Assembly: GCF_022436485.1 (NCBI RefSeq)
Contig: NZ_JAKUDO010000001.1
Coordinates: forward strand, 1,488,001-1,552,000
DNA: 64,000 bases
Reading direction: 5' to 3'
Origin: Agrococcus sp. ARC_14
GTDB lineage: Bacteria; Actinomycetota; Actinomycetes; Actinomycetales; Microbacteriaceae
Below the pieces are notes generated by a model that worked only from the letters and a program-made list of their open reading frames with translations, searched no databases and had not been told where the DNA came from. Positions within the stretch are counted from its first letter, which is position 1; each line of letters starts with the position of its first letter. The translations under genes were made by a program, and so were the position numbers. Shown piece after piece: positions 17,303 to 25,340 of this stretch.

Positions 17303-17851
17303 ATGAGCACGTTCCCGAGAGCCCGCAGGTCACAGCCGGGCTACGACATCGAGCAGGTCGAGGACTTCCTCGAGGACGCTCGTCGTGCCTACGCGACCGA
17401 TGCTCGCGCTGCCACAGCGATCGACTCGTCGACGATCCGTCGCACGAGCTTCACGATGCAGAAGGGCGGCTACTCGCCCGCCCACGTCGACGCGGCCCTC
17501 GAGCGGCTGGAGGAGGCGTTCGCCCGGCGGGAGCACGAGCGCGGCATCGTCGAGCACGGCGAGGAGCCCTGGTACGCCAAGGTGCGTGCTCGCGCCAAGG
17601 ACGCCCTCGAGCAGCTGCGGCTCCCCGACGGCGAGCGGTTCCGCCGCGTCAGCCGCATCTCGCGCGGCTACCGCCTTGCCGAGGTCGACCGCTTCGCGGC
17701 ACGCATCGCAGAGTATCTGCAGGACGGCCCAGACATGACCGCCCGCGAGGTGCGCACGGTGCAGTTCGACGCACAGTTCGGCGGGTACGACGAGGACGAG
17801 GTCGACGCGCTGCTCGACACCGTCGTGAGCCTGATGCTGGCGGTGCGCTGA
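17303..17851 (+). CDS. DivIVA-domain protein
   Basis: A 182-aa soluble protein with repeated DivIVA-like N-terminal segments: PRARRSQPGYDIEQVEDFLED, SFTMQKGGYSPAHVDAALERL, RISRGYRLAEVDRFAARIA and QFDAQFGGYDEDEVDALLDT. Each has the F/Y-x-GYd-x-EVD-x-L/F pattern. DivIVA family members sense membrane curvature in division or polar growth; four such motifs without the usual long coiled coil is an unusual layout. The ATG at 17303 is preferred (GGAGA upstream) over 17291; both are in frame. Confidence 0.8.
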   Translation: MSTFPRARRSQPGYDIEQVEDFLEDARRAYATDARAATAIDSSTIRRTSFTMQKGGYSPAHVDAALERLEEAFARREHERGIVEHGEEPWYAKVRARAKDALEQLRLPDGERFRRVSRISRGYRLAEVDRFAARIAEYLQDGPDMTAREVRTVQFDAQFGGYDEDEVDALLDTVVSLMLAVR

Positions 17852-17884
17852 CGAGGCCCCCTCGGCTTCGTTACCGTTCCGTGA

Positions 17885-17890
17885 TAACCT
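17885..17890 (+). promoter_or_regulatory. -10 element TAACCT, leaderless promoter for SLT gene
   Basis: Ends 8 nt before the GTG at 17899; no Shine-Dalgarno intervenes. A GTTAC-C-GTTCC near-direct repeat (17870-17880) sits immediately upstream and could be a regulator site. Confidence 0.5.
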
Positions 17891-17898
17891 CGCTCCTC

Positions 17899-18540
17899 GT
17901 GTTCACCCGATCTGCTCCCGCCTCTGCGCGCACCACGCGCACCCGCGGTGTGCTCTCCGGACTCTCGCTCATCGCGGCCGCCGGCTTCGTGCTCGTGACG
18001 CTCGCCGCGAGCCCGAGCACAGAGGTGATGGCGGAGCCCGCCTCGCTGCAGAGCGAGAACCGTCCTGGTCAGGCACTCGACGAGGTCACGGGTGCGCAAG
18101 CCGCCCTCGTGCGCGACGACATCATCGTCCACACTCCCACGCCGACGCCCACTCCCGAGCCCGTCGAGGCTGCTGCCTCCTCTGGCGGGGGTGGCGCTGC
18201 CGCATCCATCGACATCCCGCGCGCCGTCGCTCCCAACCCCGGGAGCGCGCAGGCCGTCGCACGAGAGATGGTGCTCGCGCGCGGATGGGGCGAAGACCAG
18301 TACTCCTGCCTTTACAACCTGTGGCAGCGGGAGTCCAACTGGAACGTCTACGCCCAGAACAGCTCCAGCGGCGCCTACGGCATCCCGCAGTCACTGCCCG
18401 GCTCGAAGATGGCGACCGCTGGCGCAGACTGGCAGACCAACGCCGCCACCCAGATCACCTGGGGGCTCGGCTACATCGCCGGCCGCTACGGCACGCCCTG
18501 CGGCGCCTGGGGCCACTCGCAGTCTGTCGGCTGGTACTGA
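17899..18540 (+). CDS. secreted lytic-transglycosylase-like (SLT) protein
   Basis: A 213-aa exported protein: basic N-terminus and one hydrophobic segment (about 20-42), a Thr/Pro linker (HTPTPTPTPEPVE), a Gly/Ala stretch, then a lysozyme-like domain. The probable catalytic Glu lies in LWQRESNWNVYA, followed by the GAYGIPQSLPG signature of small actinobacterial transglycosylases. Two Cys (CLYNLWQ, TPCGAWG) may form a disulfide. GTG at 17899 is preferred over 17881 because of the -10 position. Acts on peptidoglycan. Confidence 0.85.
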   Translation: MFTRSAPASARTTRTRGVLSGLSLIAAAGFVLVTLAASPSTEVMAEPASLQSENRPGQALDEVTGAQAALVRDDIIVHTPTPTPTPEPVEAAASSGGGGAAASIDIPRAVAPNPGSAQAVAREMVLARGWGEDQYSCLYNLWQRESNWNVYAQNSSSGAYGIPQSLPGSKMATAGADWQTNAATQITWGLGYIAGRYGTPCGAWGHSQSVGWY

Positions 18541-18824
18541 TGCCTGCGCGGCGGCCGAAGCGTCGCGCGCAGCCCTACGTGCCGCTCGACGTCGACCGCC
18601 TCATGCACGGCGTCGCCCGGATCGAGCAGCGCGGCTCCGGCGAGTGGCACGTGCAGCCGATGACGGCCATCGGCGCGATGAAGGACTACGTGTGCCCCGG
18701 ATGCGGTGGCTCGGTCGTGCAGGGCACGGCCCACGTGGTCGTGTGGCGCGCCGACTCCATCTTCGGCGAGCGTGCGGTCGAGGATCGCCGGCACTGGCAC
18801 ACCGGTTGCTGGCGCGCGAGCTGA
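18540..18824 (+). CDS. small zinc-ribbon protein of unknown function
   Basis: A 94-aa basic protein. The centre holds YVCPGCGGSV and the C-terminus HWHTGCW, together a likely Cys2-His/Cys zinc site. Homologues in Actinobacteria are often labelled ATP/GTP-binding proteins, but no nucleotide motif is visible. Its ATG overlaps the upstream TGA by 1 nt (TGATG), so it is translationally coupled to the SLT gene. Confidence 0.8.
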   Translation: MPARRPKRRAQPYVPLDVDRLMHGVARIEQRGSGEWHVQPMTAIGAMKDYVCPGCGGSVVQGTAHVVVWRADSIFGERAVEDRRHWHTGCWRAS

Positions 18825-18857
18825 CCGCCGCCCGCTGACGCGTGACGGCGGCTGCGG

Positions 18858-19925
18858 CTATCTCGCGTCCTGCCTCGGGATCACGACTTCCTTGAGGATC
18901 AGTTGGATGGCTGCGGCCACGGGGATCGCGACGAGCGCTCCCAGGATGCCGAGCAGGGTGCCGCCGATGAGGGCGGAGAGCACGACGACGACTCCCGGCA
19001 CCTTGACCGCGCGGTTCATGATCTGCGGGCTGACGACGTAGGCCTCGACCTGCATGTAGATGAGGTAGTAGATCGCCACCGGCAGCGCCGTCTGCGGGCC
19101 GTCGAGCAGCAGCACCAGCAGCGAGATGACGATGGATGCGGAGATCGTGCCGACCAGCGGGATCGTCGAGGCGATGAGCGCGATGAACGCGTACACGACG
19201 GCCAGGTCGGAGCCCACGATCGAGAGCATGACGAACGACAAAACGCCGTTCAGCAGGCCGAGGGACCCCTGCCCGAGCACGAAGCGCCCGACAGAGTGCA
19301 TGATCTGCTCGGCGATCTCGATGAACTTCGGTCGCGAGGAGGCCGGCACGAGTCGGTACATCCCCGACTTGAGCGACGGCAGCGAGCCGGTGAAGTAGAG
19401 CATCAGCACGATGACGATGAGCACGCCGCCGAGCGTGAAGGCGAGCTGGCCGACGCCGCTGACGATGCCGGCCGCGAGGTCTGCCACCCACGGCGGCAGC
19501 GACGACCAGGTGTCGAAGTCGGTGAGCGCGCCGGTGATCTGCTCGAGCGCGAGCTCGAGATCGAACTGCGGGAACGTGTCGCGCACCCAGTCGAAGACGC
19601 TCTCGAGCGCGCCGCCCTCGATCTCTTCGATGATCGACTGGATGAGCACCGAGAACTGCGCGACGATCGTCGGGATGATGACCCAGATGGCCCCGACGGC
19701 GATGCCGAGGATGACCACGAAGACGATGAGCACGGCGCCCCAGCGGGGGACCTTGCGCTTGATCAGGAACTGGATGAGCGGCTCGACGCCCAAGGCCAGG
19801 AAGATGCCGGCGAATGCCCACACCAGCACCGTGCTGATCTGTTGCACGCCGGCGCCGATGGCGATCGCCAGCAGCACACCGAGGCCGCCGGCGAGCCCGA
19901 GCAGAAAGCCGTTCCTGATCTTCAC
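18858..19925 (-). CDS. AI-2E family transporter
   Basis: A 355-aa membrane protein with about eight hydrophobic segments and the PF01594 pattern, including LGQGSLGLLNGVLSFVML and the IPLVGTISASIVISLLVLL re-entrant region. The family name comes from TqsA; many members are Na+/H+ antiporters or lipid-related, so substrate is open. The GTG at 19925 is supported by TAGGAT ending 7 nt upstream on this strand. The longer frame to 20708 is antisense to the next gene and is not real. Confidence 0.88.
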   Translation of the reverse strand: MKIRNGFLLGLAGGLGVLLAIAIGAGVQQISTVLVWAFAGIFLALGVEPLIQFLIKRKVPRWGAVLIVFVVILGIAVGAIWVIIPTIVAQFSVLIQSIIEEIEGGALESVFDWVRDTFPQFDLELALEQITGALTDFDTWSSLPPWVADLAAGIVSGVGQLAFTLGGVLIVIVLMLYFTGSLPSLKSGMYRLVPASSRPKFIEIAEQIMHSVGRFVLGQGSLGLLNGVLSFVMLSIVGSDLAVVYAFIALIASTIPLVGTISASIVISLLVLLLDGPQTALPVAIYYLIYMQVEAYVVSPQIMNRAVKVPGVVVVLSALIGGTLLGILGALVAIPVAAAIQLILKEVVIPRQDAR

Positions 19926-19932
19926 ATCCAGA

Positions 19933-19938
19933 ATCCTA
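19933..19938 (-). promoter_or_regulatory. -10 element TAGGAT, leaderless promoter for AI-2E gene
   Basis: On the minus strand the hexamer ends 7 nt before the GTG at 19925. Confidence 0.6.
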
Positions 19939-20090
19939 GGGTGCCCGCCCGGCCGGTCCCGCCAGGCGCGCTGCAGCCGGGGATGGCGCCGACACGCCCG
20001 ATTCCGGTACCCTGGAGGCTTGCCTGCCGGGCGCGGTGCCCTCCAGACGGCCCGCCATCCTCTCGGCGAGCGTGAAAGGACCCCCAACTC

Positions 20091-22016
20091 GTGCGATACA
20101 TCCTCGCGGCCGTGAGCCTCGTGATCTCGCTCGTCCTGCTCGGCCTCGGCATCGGACAGCGCACCATCTGGGCGCCGCCGGAGACGATCGTCTCCCAGCT
20201 CGAGCAGACCACGGACGCCCAGATCATCGTCGTCCCCGGCGAGACCATGAACCAGCACGACGGTCGCCAGACCGTCACGATCTCCGGCGACGGGCCCGTC
20301 ACGGCCGTCGTCGGCCGCGAGCACGACGTGCTCGGCTGGGTCGGCGAGGACGAGCACGCGCTCGCCGTGCTCGACGACGAGGGTCAGCTGACGCTCGAGT
20401 CCTTCTCCGGCCCGGACGAGCCGCTGCCGGCGCTGATCGGCAACGACATGTGGATCGAGGAGCACACCGGAGACGGCGAGGTGCAGTTCGAGATCGACCT
20501 GCCCGTCGGCTTCTCCATGGCGATCCAGGGCGAGCCGGGCACGGCCGCGCCCGCCGACGTCCGCGTCGAGTGGCCCTTCGACGCCAAGACGCCGCTCTTC
20601 GGCCCGCTCATCACCGCTGGCCTCATCTTCCTGGCGCTCGCGCTGCTGCTGTTCCTGTTGGCGCTCCGTCGCCATCGTCGCCGCCGCGGTCCGCAGCGCC
20701 GCTCGCACCGCGACCTCTCCCGCGCAGAGCGCCGCAGCCTCAGACGCGACGCGCGTGACGGCCTGGCGCTGCCGGAGTCCGGCGCCCAGGGCGCTGTCGC
20801 TGGCACGACTGTCGACACCGAGCAGCCCGCCATCGCGGGCGCGGATGGGCCGTCGGAGGCGTCGTCAGCCGAGCTGCCCTCCGGCGAGCCGTCGAGCCCG
20901 AGCGCTCCGACGCCCGATGGCGAGCAGCCAACCTCGGGCAAGGCAGAGCGACGCGCCGCCCCCACCCGCCGACGCTTCGGCCTGATCGCCCTGCCGGTGC
21001 TCGCATCCATCGCCCTCACCGGCTGCGGCCCGCAGTACTGGCCCAGCCCGGCGCCGAGCGAGACCTCGGCCGCGCCGACGCCGACGAGCCTGGAGGAGAC
21101 GCTGCCGCAGGTCGCCATCACCGAGAGCCAGTTCGAGCGCGTGCTCGCCGACACGCGCGAGTCCGTCGCGCAGGCCGATGCCGACCGCGACTTCCGCCTC
21201 ATCGAGCGTCGCGTCGCGGGGCCCATGCTCGAAGCGCGCAGGACCAACTACGCCATCCGCGGCCAGAGCGACGAGATCGCAGCGCTGCCCGGCATCCCCG
21301 ATGGCGACGTGCAGCTGCTGCTGCCGCAGCAGACCGAGAGCTGGCCGCGAACGGTGATGGCCGTCGTCGCCTGGGAGGACACCGCGCAGGCGCAGTCGAC
21401 GCTCGTGTTCGAGCAGCCGGACCCGCGCCAGCCGTACCGCGTCGTGTACCAGACCTCGCTCGCCTCCGGCGTGCAGGTGCCGGCAGTCGCGAGCCCGACG
21501 ATCGGCGCGGCGAGCCTGCCGGACAACACGCCGCTGCTGCAGCGGCCAGCTCGCGAGATCACGATGGCCTACGCCGACGTGCTGCTGCGCGGCGACGACT
21601 CGGAGTACGCCTCCTGGTTCCGCGAGGAGGGCGACGCGCTGCGCGAGCAGTTCGGCAAGGCGTGGAAGGACGAGCAGCGAGCCGACCCCGATCTCGAGCT
21701 GACCGAGCTGGACTGGTCTGCGAACGACGACGAGCAGTCGCCGCTCATGCTGGTGACCAACGAGGGCGGCGCGCTGCTCGCGACGTCGTTCACCGAGACG
21801 CAGCGCATCACGCCGACCGAGGAGGGTGTCGAGGTGTCGGCGCAGGACGGGGCCGCGATCCTCGCCGGCGTCGAGCAGTCGGAGACCGGCATCGAGCAGA
21901 CCTACCAGCTGCAGGTGCTGTTCGCTGTGCCGCCCGCTGATGCGCCAGAGGGCGCGCAGATCCAGGTGATCGGCTACGGACAGGCGCTGCTGAGCGCAGA
22001 TGAGGTTGAAGGATGA
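20091..22016 (+). CDS. large envelope protein, two external domains, internal lipobox-like site
   Basis: I do not recognise a named family. The 641-aa product looks like two proteins joined. Part one has a membrane anchor (4-22), an external beta-rich domain (about 23-165), a transmembrane helix (170-195) and a long basic, disordered cytosolic segment (195-295). Part two has a hydrophobic stretch ending LTGC near residue 312, exactly like a lipoprotein signal, then a Pro/Thr linker and a C-terminal external region. That region includes an NTF2-like segment (ITMAYADVLLRGDDSEYASW onward). The frame is open throughout. ybbN overlaps its stop by 4 nt. Confidence 0.75.
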   Translation: MRYILAAVSLVISLVLLGLGIGQRTIWAPPETIVSQLEQTTDAQIIVVPGETMNQHDGRQTVTISGDGPVTAVVGREHDVLGWVGEDEHALAVLDDEGQLTLESFSGPDEPLPALIGNDMWIEEHTGDGEVQFEIDLPVGFSMAIQGEPGTAAPADVRVEWPFDAKTPLFGPLITAGLIFLALALLLFLLALRRHRRRRGPQRRSHRDLSRAERRSLRRDARDGLALPESGAQGAVAGTTVDTEQPAIAGADGPSEASSAELPSGEPSSPSAPTPDGEQPTSGKAERRAAPTRRRFGLIALPVLASIALTGCGPQYWPSPAPSETSAAPTPTSLEETLPQVAITESQFERVLADTRESVAQADADRDFRLIERRVAGPMLEARRTNYAIRGQSDEIAALPGIPDGDVQLLLPQQTESWPRTVMAVVAWEDTAQAQSTLVFEQPDPRQPYRVVYQTSLASGVQVPAVASPTIGAASLPDNTPLLQRPAREITMAYADVLLRGDDSEYASWFREEGDALREQFGKAWKDEQRADPDLELTELDWSANDDEQSPLMLVTNEGGALLATSFTETQRITPTEEGVEVSAQDGAAILAGVEQSETGIEQTYQLQVLFAVPPADAPEGAQIQVIGYGQALLSADEVEG

Positions 22017-22963
22017 CGCAAGAGCACCTGCCCGCATCGATCGCAGGGGCCGTCGACCTGTCGGCGCTCGCGGCACGGCACGCCCGGGCGGCGGATCCCG
22101 AGCAGGCCGCAGGTGGCGGCGCCGCGCCTGCTGCTCCCGGCGTGGTCATCAGCATCGGTGATGCCGATCTGAACACGCTCGTCGAGCTGTCGTCGCGCGT
22201 GCCGGTCATCATCGCGATCGTCGCCGAGTGGAGCGAGCCGAGCCAGCAGCTCATGCCCGTGCTCGAGCGTCTCGTCCAGGCGCAGCGCGGAAAGCTGGTG
22301 CTGGCGAAGGTCGATGGTGAGCGCAGCCCGCAGATCGTGCAGGCGTTCCAGTCCCAGTCGGTGCCGACCGTCGCCGCGATCATCGGCGGGCGACCCGCGC
22401 CGCTGTTCACCGGCTCGCTGCCGGAGGACCAGCTGCAGGACATGCTCGCGCAGGTGCTCGAGTTCGCCGCGCAGCAGGGCGTCACCGGCAGCGTGCCCAT
22501 GGCTGACACGGCGGAGGGCGAGGAGGCCGCGGAGCCCGCGCCCGCGCCCGTGCCGCCGTTGCACCAGGAGGCCTACGACGCGATCGACGCCGGCGACTAC
22601 CCCACCGGGATCGCCGCGTTCGAGAAGGCCATCGCGCAGAACCCGCGCGATGCCGAAGCAGTGGCGGGCCTCGCGCAGGTGCGGCTGTTGGCGCGCCTGC
22701 ATGGCCGCAGCGCTGACGAGATCCGCGAGGCGGCTGCGGCCGCACCGACCGAGATCGACGCGCAGATGCTCGTCGCCGACCTCGACCTCTCCGGTGGCCA
22801 CGTGGAGGACGCCTTCCTCCGCATGCTCGACCTGATCGGCTCGCTGCAGGGCGATGAGAAGCAGGATGCGCGGCTGCGGCTGCTCGACCTGTTCGAGATC
22901 GTCGGGCACGACGACGCGCGCGTCGCTGCGGCGCGGAAGCGGTTGACGACCCTCTTGTATTGA
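22013..22963 (+). CDS. YbbN/CnoX-type thioredoxin-TPR protein
   Basis: A 316-aa soluble co-chaperone-like protein. Residues about 40-160 form a thioredoxin fold but the CxxC active site reads EWSEPSQQ, so it cannot do disulfide chemistry. The C-terminal half carries TPR-like helices (YDAIDAGDYPTGIAAFEKAI onward). E. coli CnoX guards substrates for GroEL and DnaK; a holdase role is inferred. ATG overlaps the upstream stop (ATGA). A long hairpin begins at its stop codon. Confidence 0.88.
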   Translation: MTQEHLPASIAGAVDLSALAARHARAADPEQAAGGGAAPAAPGVVISIGDADLNTLVELSSRVPVIIAIVAEWSEPSQQLMPVLERLVQAQRGKLVLAKVDGERSPQIVQAFQSQSVPTVAAIIGGRPAPLFTGSLPEDQLQDMLAQVLEFAAQQGVTGSVPMADTAEGEEAAEPAPAPVPPLHQEAYDAIDAGDYPTGIAAFEKAIAQNPRDAEAVAGLAQVRLLARLHGRSADEIREAAAAAPTEIDAQMLVADLDLSGGHVEDAFLRMLDLIGSLQGDEKQDARLRLLDLFEIVGHDDARVAAARKRLTTLLY

Positions 22964-23010
22964 GTCCGGAGCGCGCCATGCGGCGAAGCCGCGTTGCGCG
23001 CGGAGGACTC
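22961..23010. terminator. large imperfect hairpin beginning at the ybbN stop codon
   Basis: TGAGTCC pairs with GGACTCA, then GCGCGC with GCGCGC, then GCGGC-GAA-GCCGC closes the tip, with two small internal mismatches. The first TGA is the ybbN stop. It probably acts as a bidirectional terminator between convergent ybbN and glgB. Confidence 0.65.
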
Positions 23011-23012
23011 AA

Positions 23013-23055
23013 GGTCGAGGAGCGCCGCCGCGAAGCGGCGACGCGTCACGAGACC
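23013..23055 (+). repeat. intergenic palindromic repeat, family A, copy 1
   Basis: Begins GGTCGAGGAGCG and ends CGCGTCACGAGACC, with a CGCCGC-GAA-GCGGCG tip. It is the mirror image of copy 2 with a 14-nt spacer, so the two can form one large cruciform. Confidence 0.8.
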
Positions 23056-23069
23056 TCGTTGGCTGCTCC

Positions 23070-23110
23070 GGTCTCGTGACGCGTCGCACTGCGCGCGGCG
23101 CTCCTCGACC
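23070..23110 (-). repeat. intergenic palindromic repeat, family A, copy 2 (inverted)
   Basis: Begins GGTCTCGTGACGCGTCGC and ends GGCGCTCCTCGACC, the reverse complement arrangement of copy 1. Confidence 0.8.
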
Positions 23111-23116
23111 TACGGG

Positions 23117-23151
23117 GTGACGCGTCGCGCTGCGAGCGGCGCTCCTCGACC
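23117..23151 (-). repeat. intergenic palindromic repeat, family A, copy 3
   Basis: GGTGACGCGTCGCGC to GGCGCTCCTCGACC, same orientation as copy 2. The TACGGGGTGACG that precedes this copy occurs again directly after it and encodes the last residues and stop of glgB. Confidence 0.7.
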
Positions 23152-25340
23152 TACGGGGTGACGCTGCGCGCGGCCTTCGGCCTCAAGATGAGCCCCGCCA
23201 GTGGCGGCACCGTGAGCGTCGCCGACGCCGGGCGCCCGCCCCACGGCTCCTCGACCGCGTGCACCGTGCCGAGGTTGCCGACGCCGGAGCCGCCGAACTC
23301 CAGCGCATCGGAGTTCACGAGCTCCTCCCACTCGCCCGCGAACGGCAGACCCATCCGGTAGCCCTCGACGGGCCTGCCGGAGAAGTTCACGATCGCCGCG
23401 ACCGGGTCGCCCTCGGCGCCCCAGCGCAGGAACGCCACGAGGTTGTCGGAGGAGTTGCCGCCGTCGATCCACTCGAAGCCGCCCGGCTCGTTGTCGCGCA
23501 GCCAGAGCGCCTCGGTGTCGCGGTAGGCGCGGTTGAGCTGCGAGACGAGCGACATGAGGCCCCGATGCACCGGCTGGTCGAGGATCCACCAGTCGAGCCC
23601 GCGTGCCTCGCTCCACTCGCTCGGCTGCCCGAACTCCTGGCCCATGAACAGCAGCTGCTTGCCGGGGTGCGCCCACATGAAGGTCAGGTAGGCGCGCACC
23701 GAGGCGAGCTTCTGCCACTGGTCACCAGGCATCTTGCCCAGCAGCGAGCCCTTGCCGTGCACGACCTCGTCGTGGCTGATCGGCAGCAGGAACTGCTCGC
23801 TGAACGCATACAGGAACGAGAACGTGATCTCACCGTGGTGGTGCGAGCGGTACATCGGGTCGACCGCCATGTACTGCAGCGTGTCGTGCATCCAGCCCAT
23901 GTTCCACTTCATGCCGAAGCCGAGGCCGTCCGCATCCGTCGGCTTCGTCACCCCCGGCCAGGAGGTCGACTCCTCGGCGATCATGACGATGCCGGGGCAG
24001 CGGCGGTAGACGGTCGCGTTGACCTCCTGTAGCAGGGAGATGGCCTCGAGGTGCTCGCGGCCGCCGTGCACGTTGGGCAGCCACTCGCCGTCCTCGCGCG
24101 AGTAGTCGAGGTAGAGCATCGAGGCCACGGCGTCCACGCGCAGCCCGTCGATGTGGAACTCCTCGAGCCAGTAGACCGCGTTGGCGACGAGGAAGTTCTT
24201 GACCTCCGGCCTGCCGAAGTTGAACACGTGCGTGCCCCAGTCGGGCTGATCGCCGCGGCGCGGATCCGGGTGCTCGTAGAGCGGCTTTCCGTCGAAGCGC
24301 GCGAGCGCCCACTCGTCCTTGGGGAAGTGGCCGGGCACCCAGTCCATGAGCACGGCGTAGCCCGCCCGGTGGAGCCGGTCGACGAGGTAACGCAGGTCGT
24401 CGGGGTGGCCGAAGCGGCTGGTGGGCGCGAAGTAGCCCGTCACCTGATAGCCCCACGAGCCCCCGAAGGGGTGCTCGGCGAGCGGCATGAACTGCACGTG
24501 CGTGAAGCCGGTCACCTCCAGGTGCTCGATGAGCGCATCCGCCATCTCCCGGTAGCCGAGGCCCGGTCGCCAGGAGCCGAAGTGCAGCTCGTAGACCGAC
24601 ATGGGGGAGTTGTGCGGGTCGCGGGCGGCCCGGGAGCGCATCCAGTCGTCGTCGCTCCACGCGAAGCGGCTCGAGCCGACCTTCGAGGCGGTCGCAGGCG
24701 GCACCTCGGTGTAGCGCGCCATCGGGTCGGCGCGGGTGACCCAGCCGTCGTCGGTGAGGATCTCGTACTTGTAGGCGCTGTGCTCGAGGTCGCCCGGCAC
24801 GAACAGCTCCCAGACGCCGGAGGCCCCCATGGTGCGCATCGAGTGCGAGCGACCCACCCAGTCGTTGAAGTCGCCGACGATGCGCACGGCGCGCGCGTTC
24901 GGCGCCCAGACCGCGAAGCCGGCACCGGCGACGCCCTCGTGCACGCGCAGCCGCGAGCCGAGCACCTGCCATGCCTGCTCGTGGCGACCCTCGCGCCACA
25001 GGTGCAGGTCGAGCTCGCCGAGCGTCGGCGTGAAGCGATACGGGTCCTCCGCCTCCCAGGCGGCTCCGTCGCCGTAGGTCGTGCGCAAGCGGTAGGGGCG
25101 GATGGGTCCGGTCACGGTGGCCTGCCACAGCCCGTGCCCGAGGTGCTCCATCGGCGTCGCCACCTGGTCGGTCTCGGCCTCGACGAGCACCGTCACCGCG
25201 TCGGCGAGGTGACGGACAGCCCGAACGACGTGGCTCGACGCATCCGAACCGCCGGTCGAGGGATGCGCGCCCAGCAGGTCGTGCGGTGCCGGGTGCGCGC
25301 CGTCTGCCAGCAGCTGGATGGTGGCCTGGTCGAGCATCAT
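23151..25340 (-). CDS. glgB: 1,4-alpha-glucan branching enzyme
   Basis: Introduces alpha-1,6 branches into glycogen. The 729-aa product has an N-terminal carbohydrate-binding module (about 1-110), a second CBM48-like domain (VHEGVAGAGFAVWAPNA...VRIVGDFNDW), and the GH13 core. Catalytic blocks are DWVPGHFP, GLRVDAVASMLYLDYSR (nucleophile Asp), IAEEST (acid Glu) and SHDEVVHGKGS. ATG at 25340 overlaps the glgE stop (ATGA); longer frames run into glgE. Its final residues SVTP and TAG come from repeat sequence. Confidence 0.96.
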   Translation of the reverse strand: MMLDQATIQLLADGAHPAPHDLLGAHPSTGGSDASSHVVRAVRHLADAVTVLVEAETDQVATPMEHLGHGLWQATVTGPIRPYRLRTTYGDGAAWEAEDPYRFTPTLGELDLHLWREGRHEQAWQVLGSRLRVHEGVAGAGFAVWAPNARAVRIVGDFNDWVGRSHSMRTMGASGVWELFVPGDLEHSAYKYEILTDDGWVTRADPMARYTEVPPATASKVGSSRFAWSDDDWMRSRAARDPHNSPMSVYELHFGSWRPGLGYREMADALIEHLEVTGFTHVQFMPLAEHPFGGSWGYQVTGYFAPTSRFGHPDDLRYLVDRLHRAGYAVLMDWVPGHFPKDEWALARFDGKPLYEHPDPRRGDQPDWGTHVFNFGRPEVKNFLVANAVYWLEEFHIDGLRVDAVASMLYLDYSREDGEWLPNVHGGREHLEAISLLQEVNATVYRRCPGIVMIAEESTSWPGVTKPTDADGLGFGMKWNMGWMHDTLQYMAVDPMYRSHHHGEITFSFLYAFSEQFLLPISHDEVVHGKGSLLGKMPGDQWQKLASVRAYLTFMWAHPGKQLLFMGQEFGQPSEWSEARGLDWWILDQPVHRGLMSLVSQLNRAYRDTEALWLRDNEPGGFEWIDGGNSSDNLVAFLRWGAEGDPVAAIVNFSGRPVEGYRMGLPFAGEWEELVNSDALEFGGSGVGNLGTVHAVEEPWGGRPASATLTVPPLAGLILRPKAARSVTP

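Noticed and set aside
17870..17880. GTTAC-C-GTTCC direct repeat before the SLT gene as an MtrA-type site
   Set aside because: Spacing and second half do not match the direct repeats I know for MtrA well enough; kept only as a note in the promoter entry.
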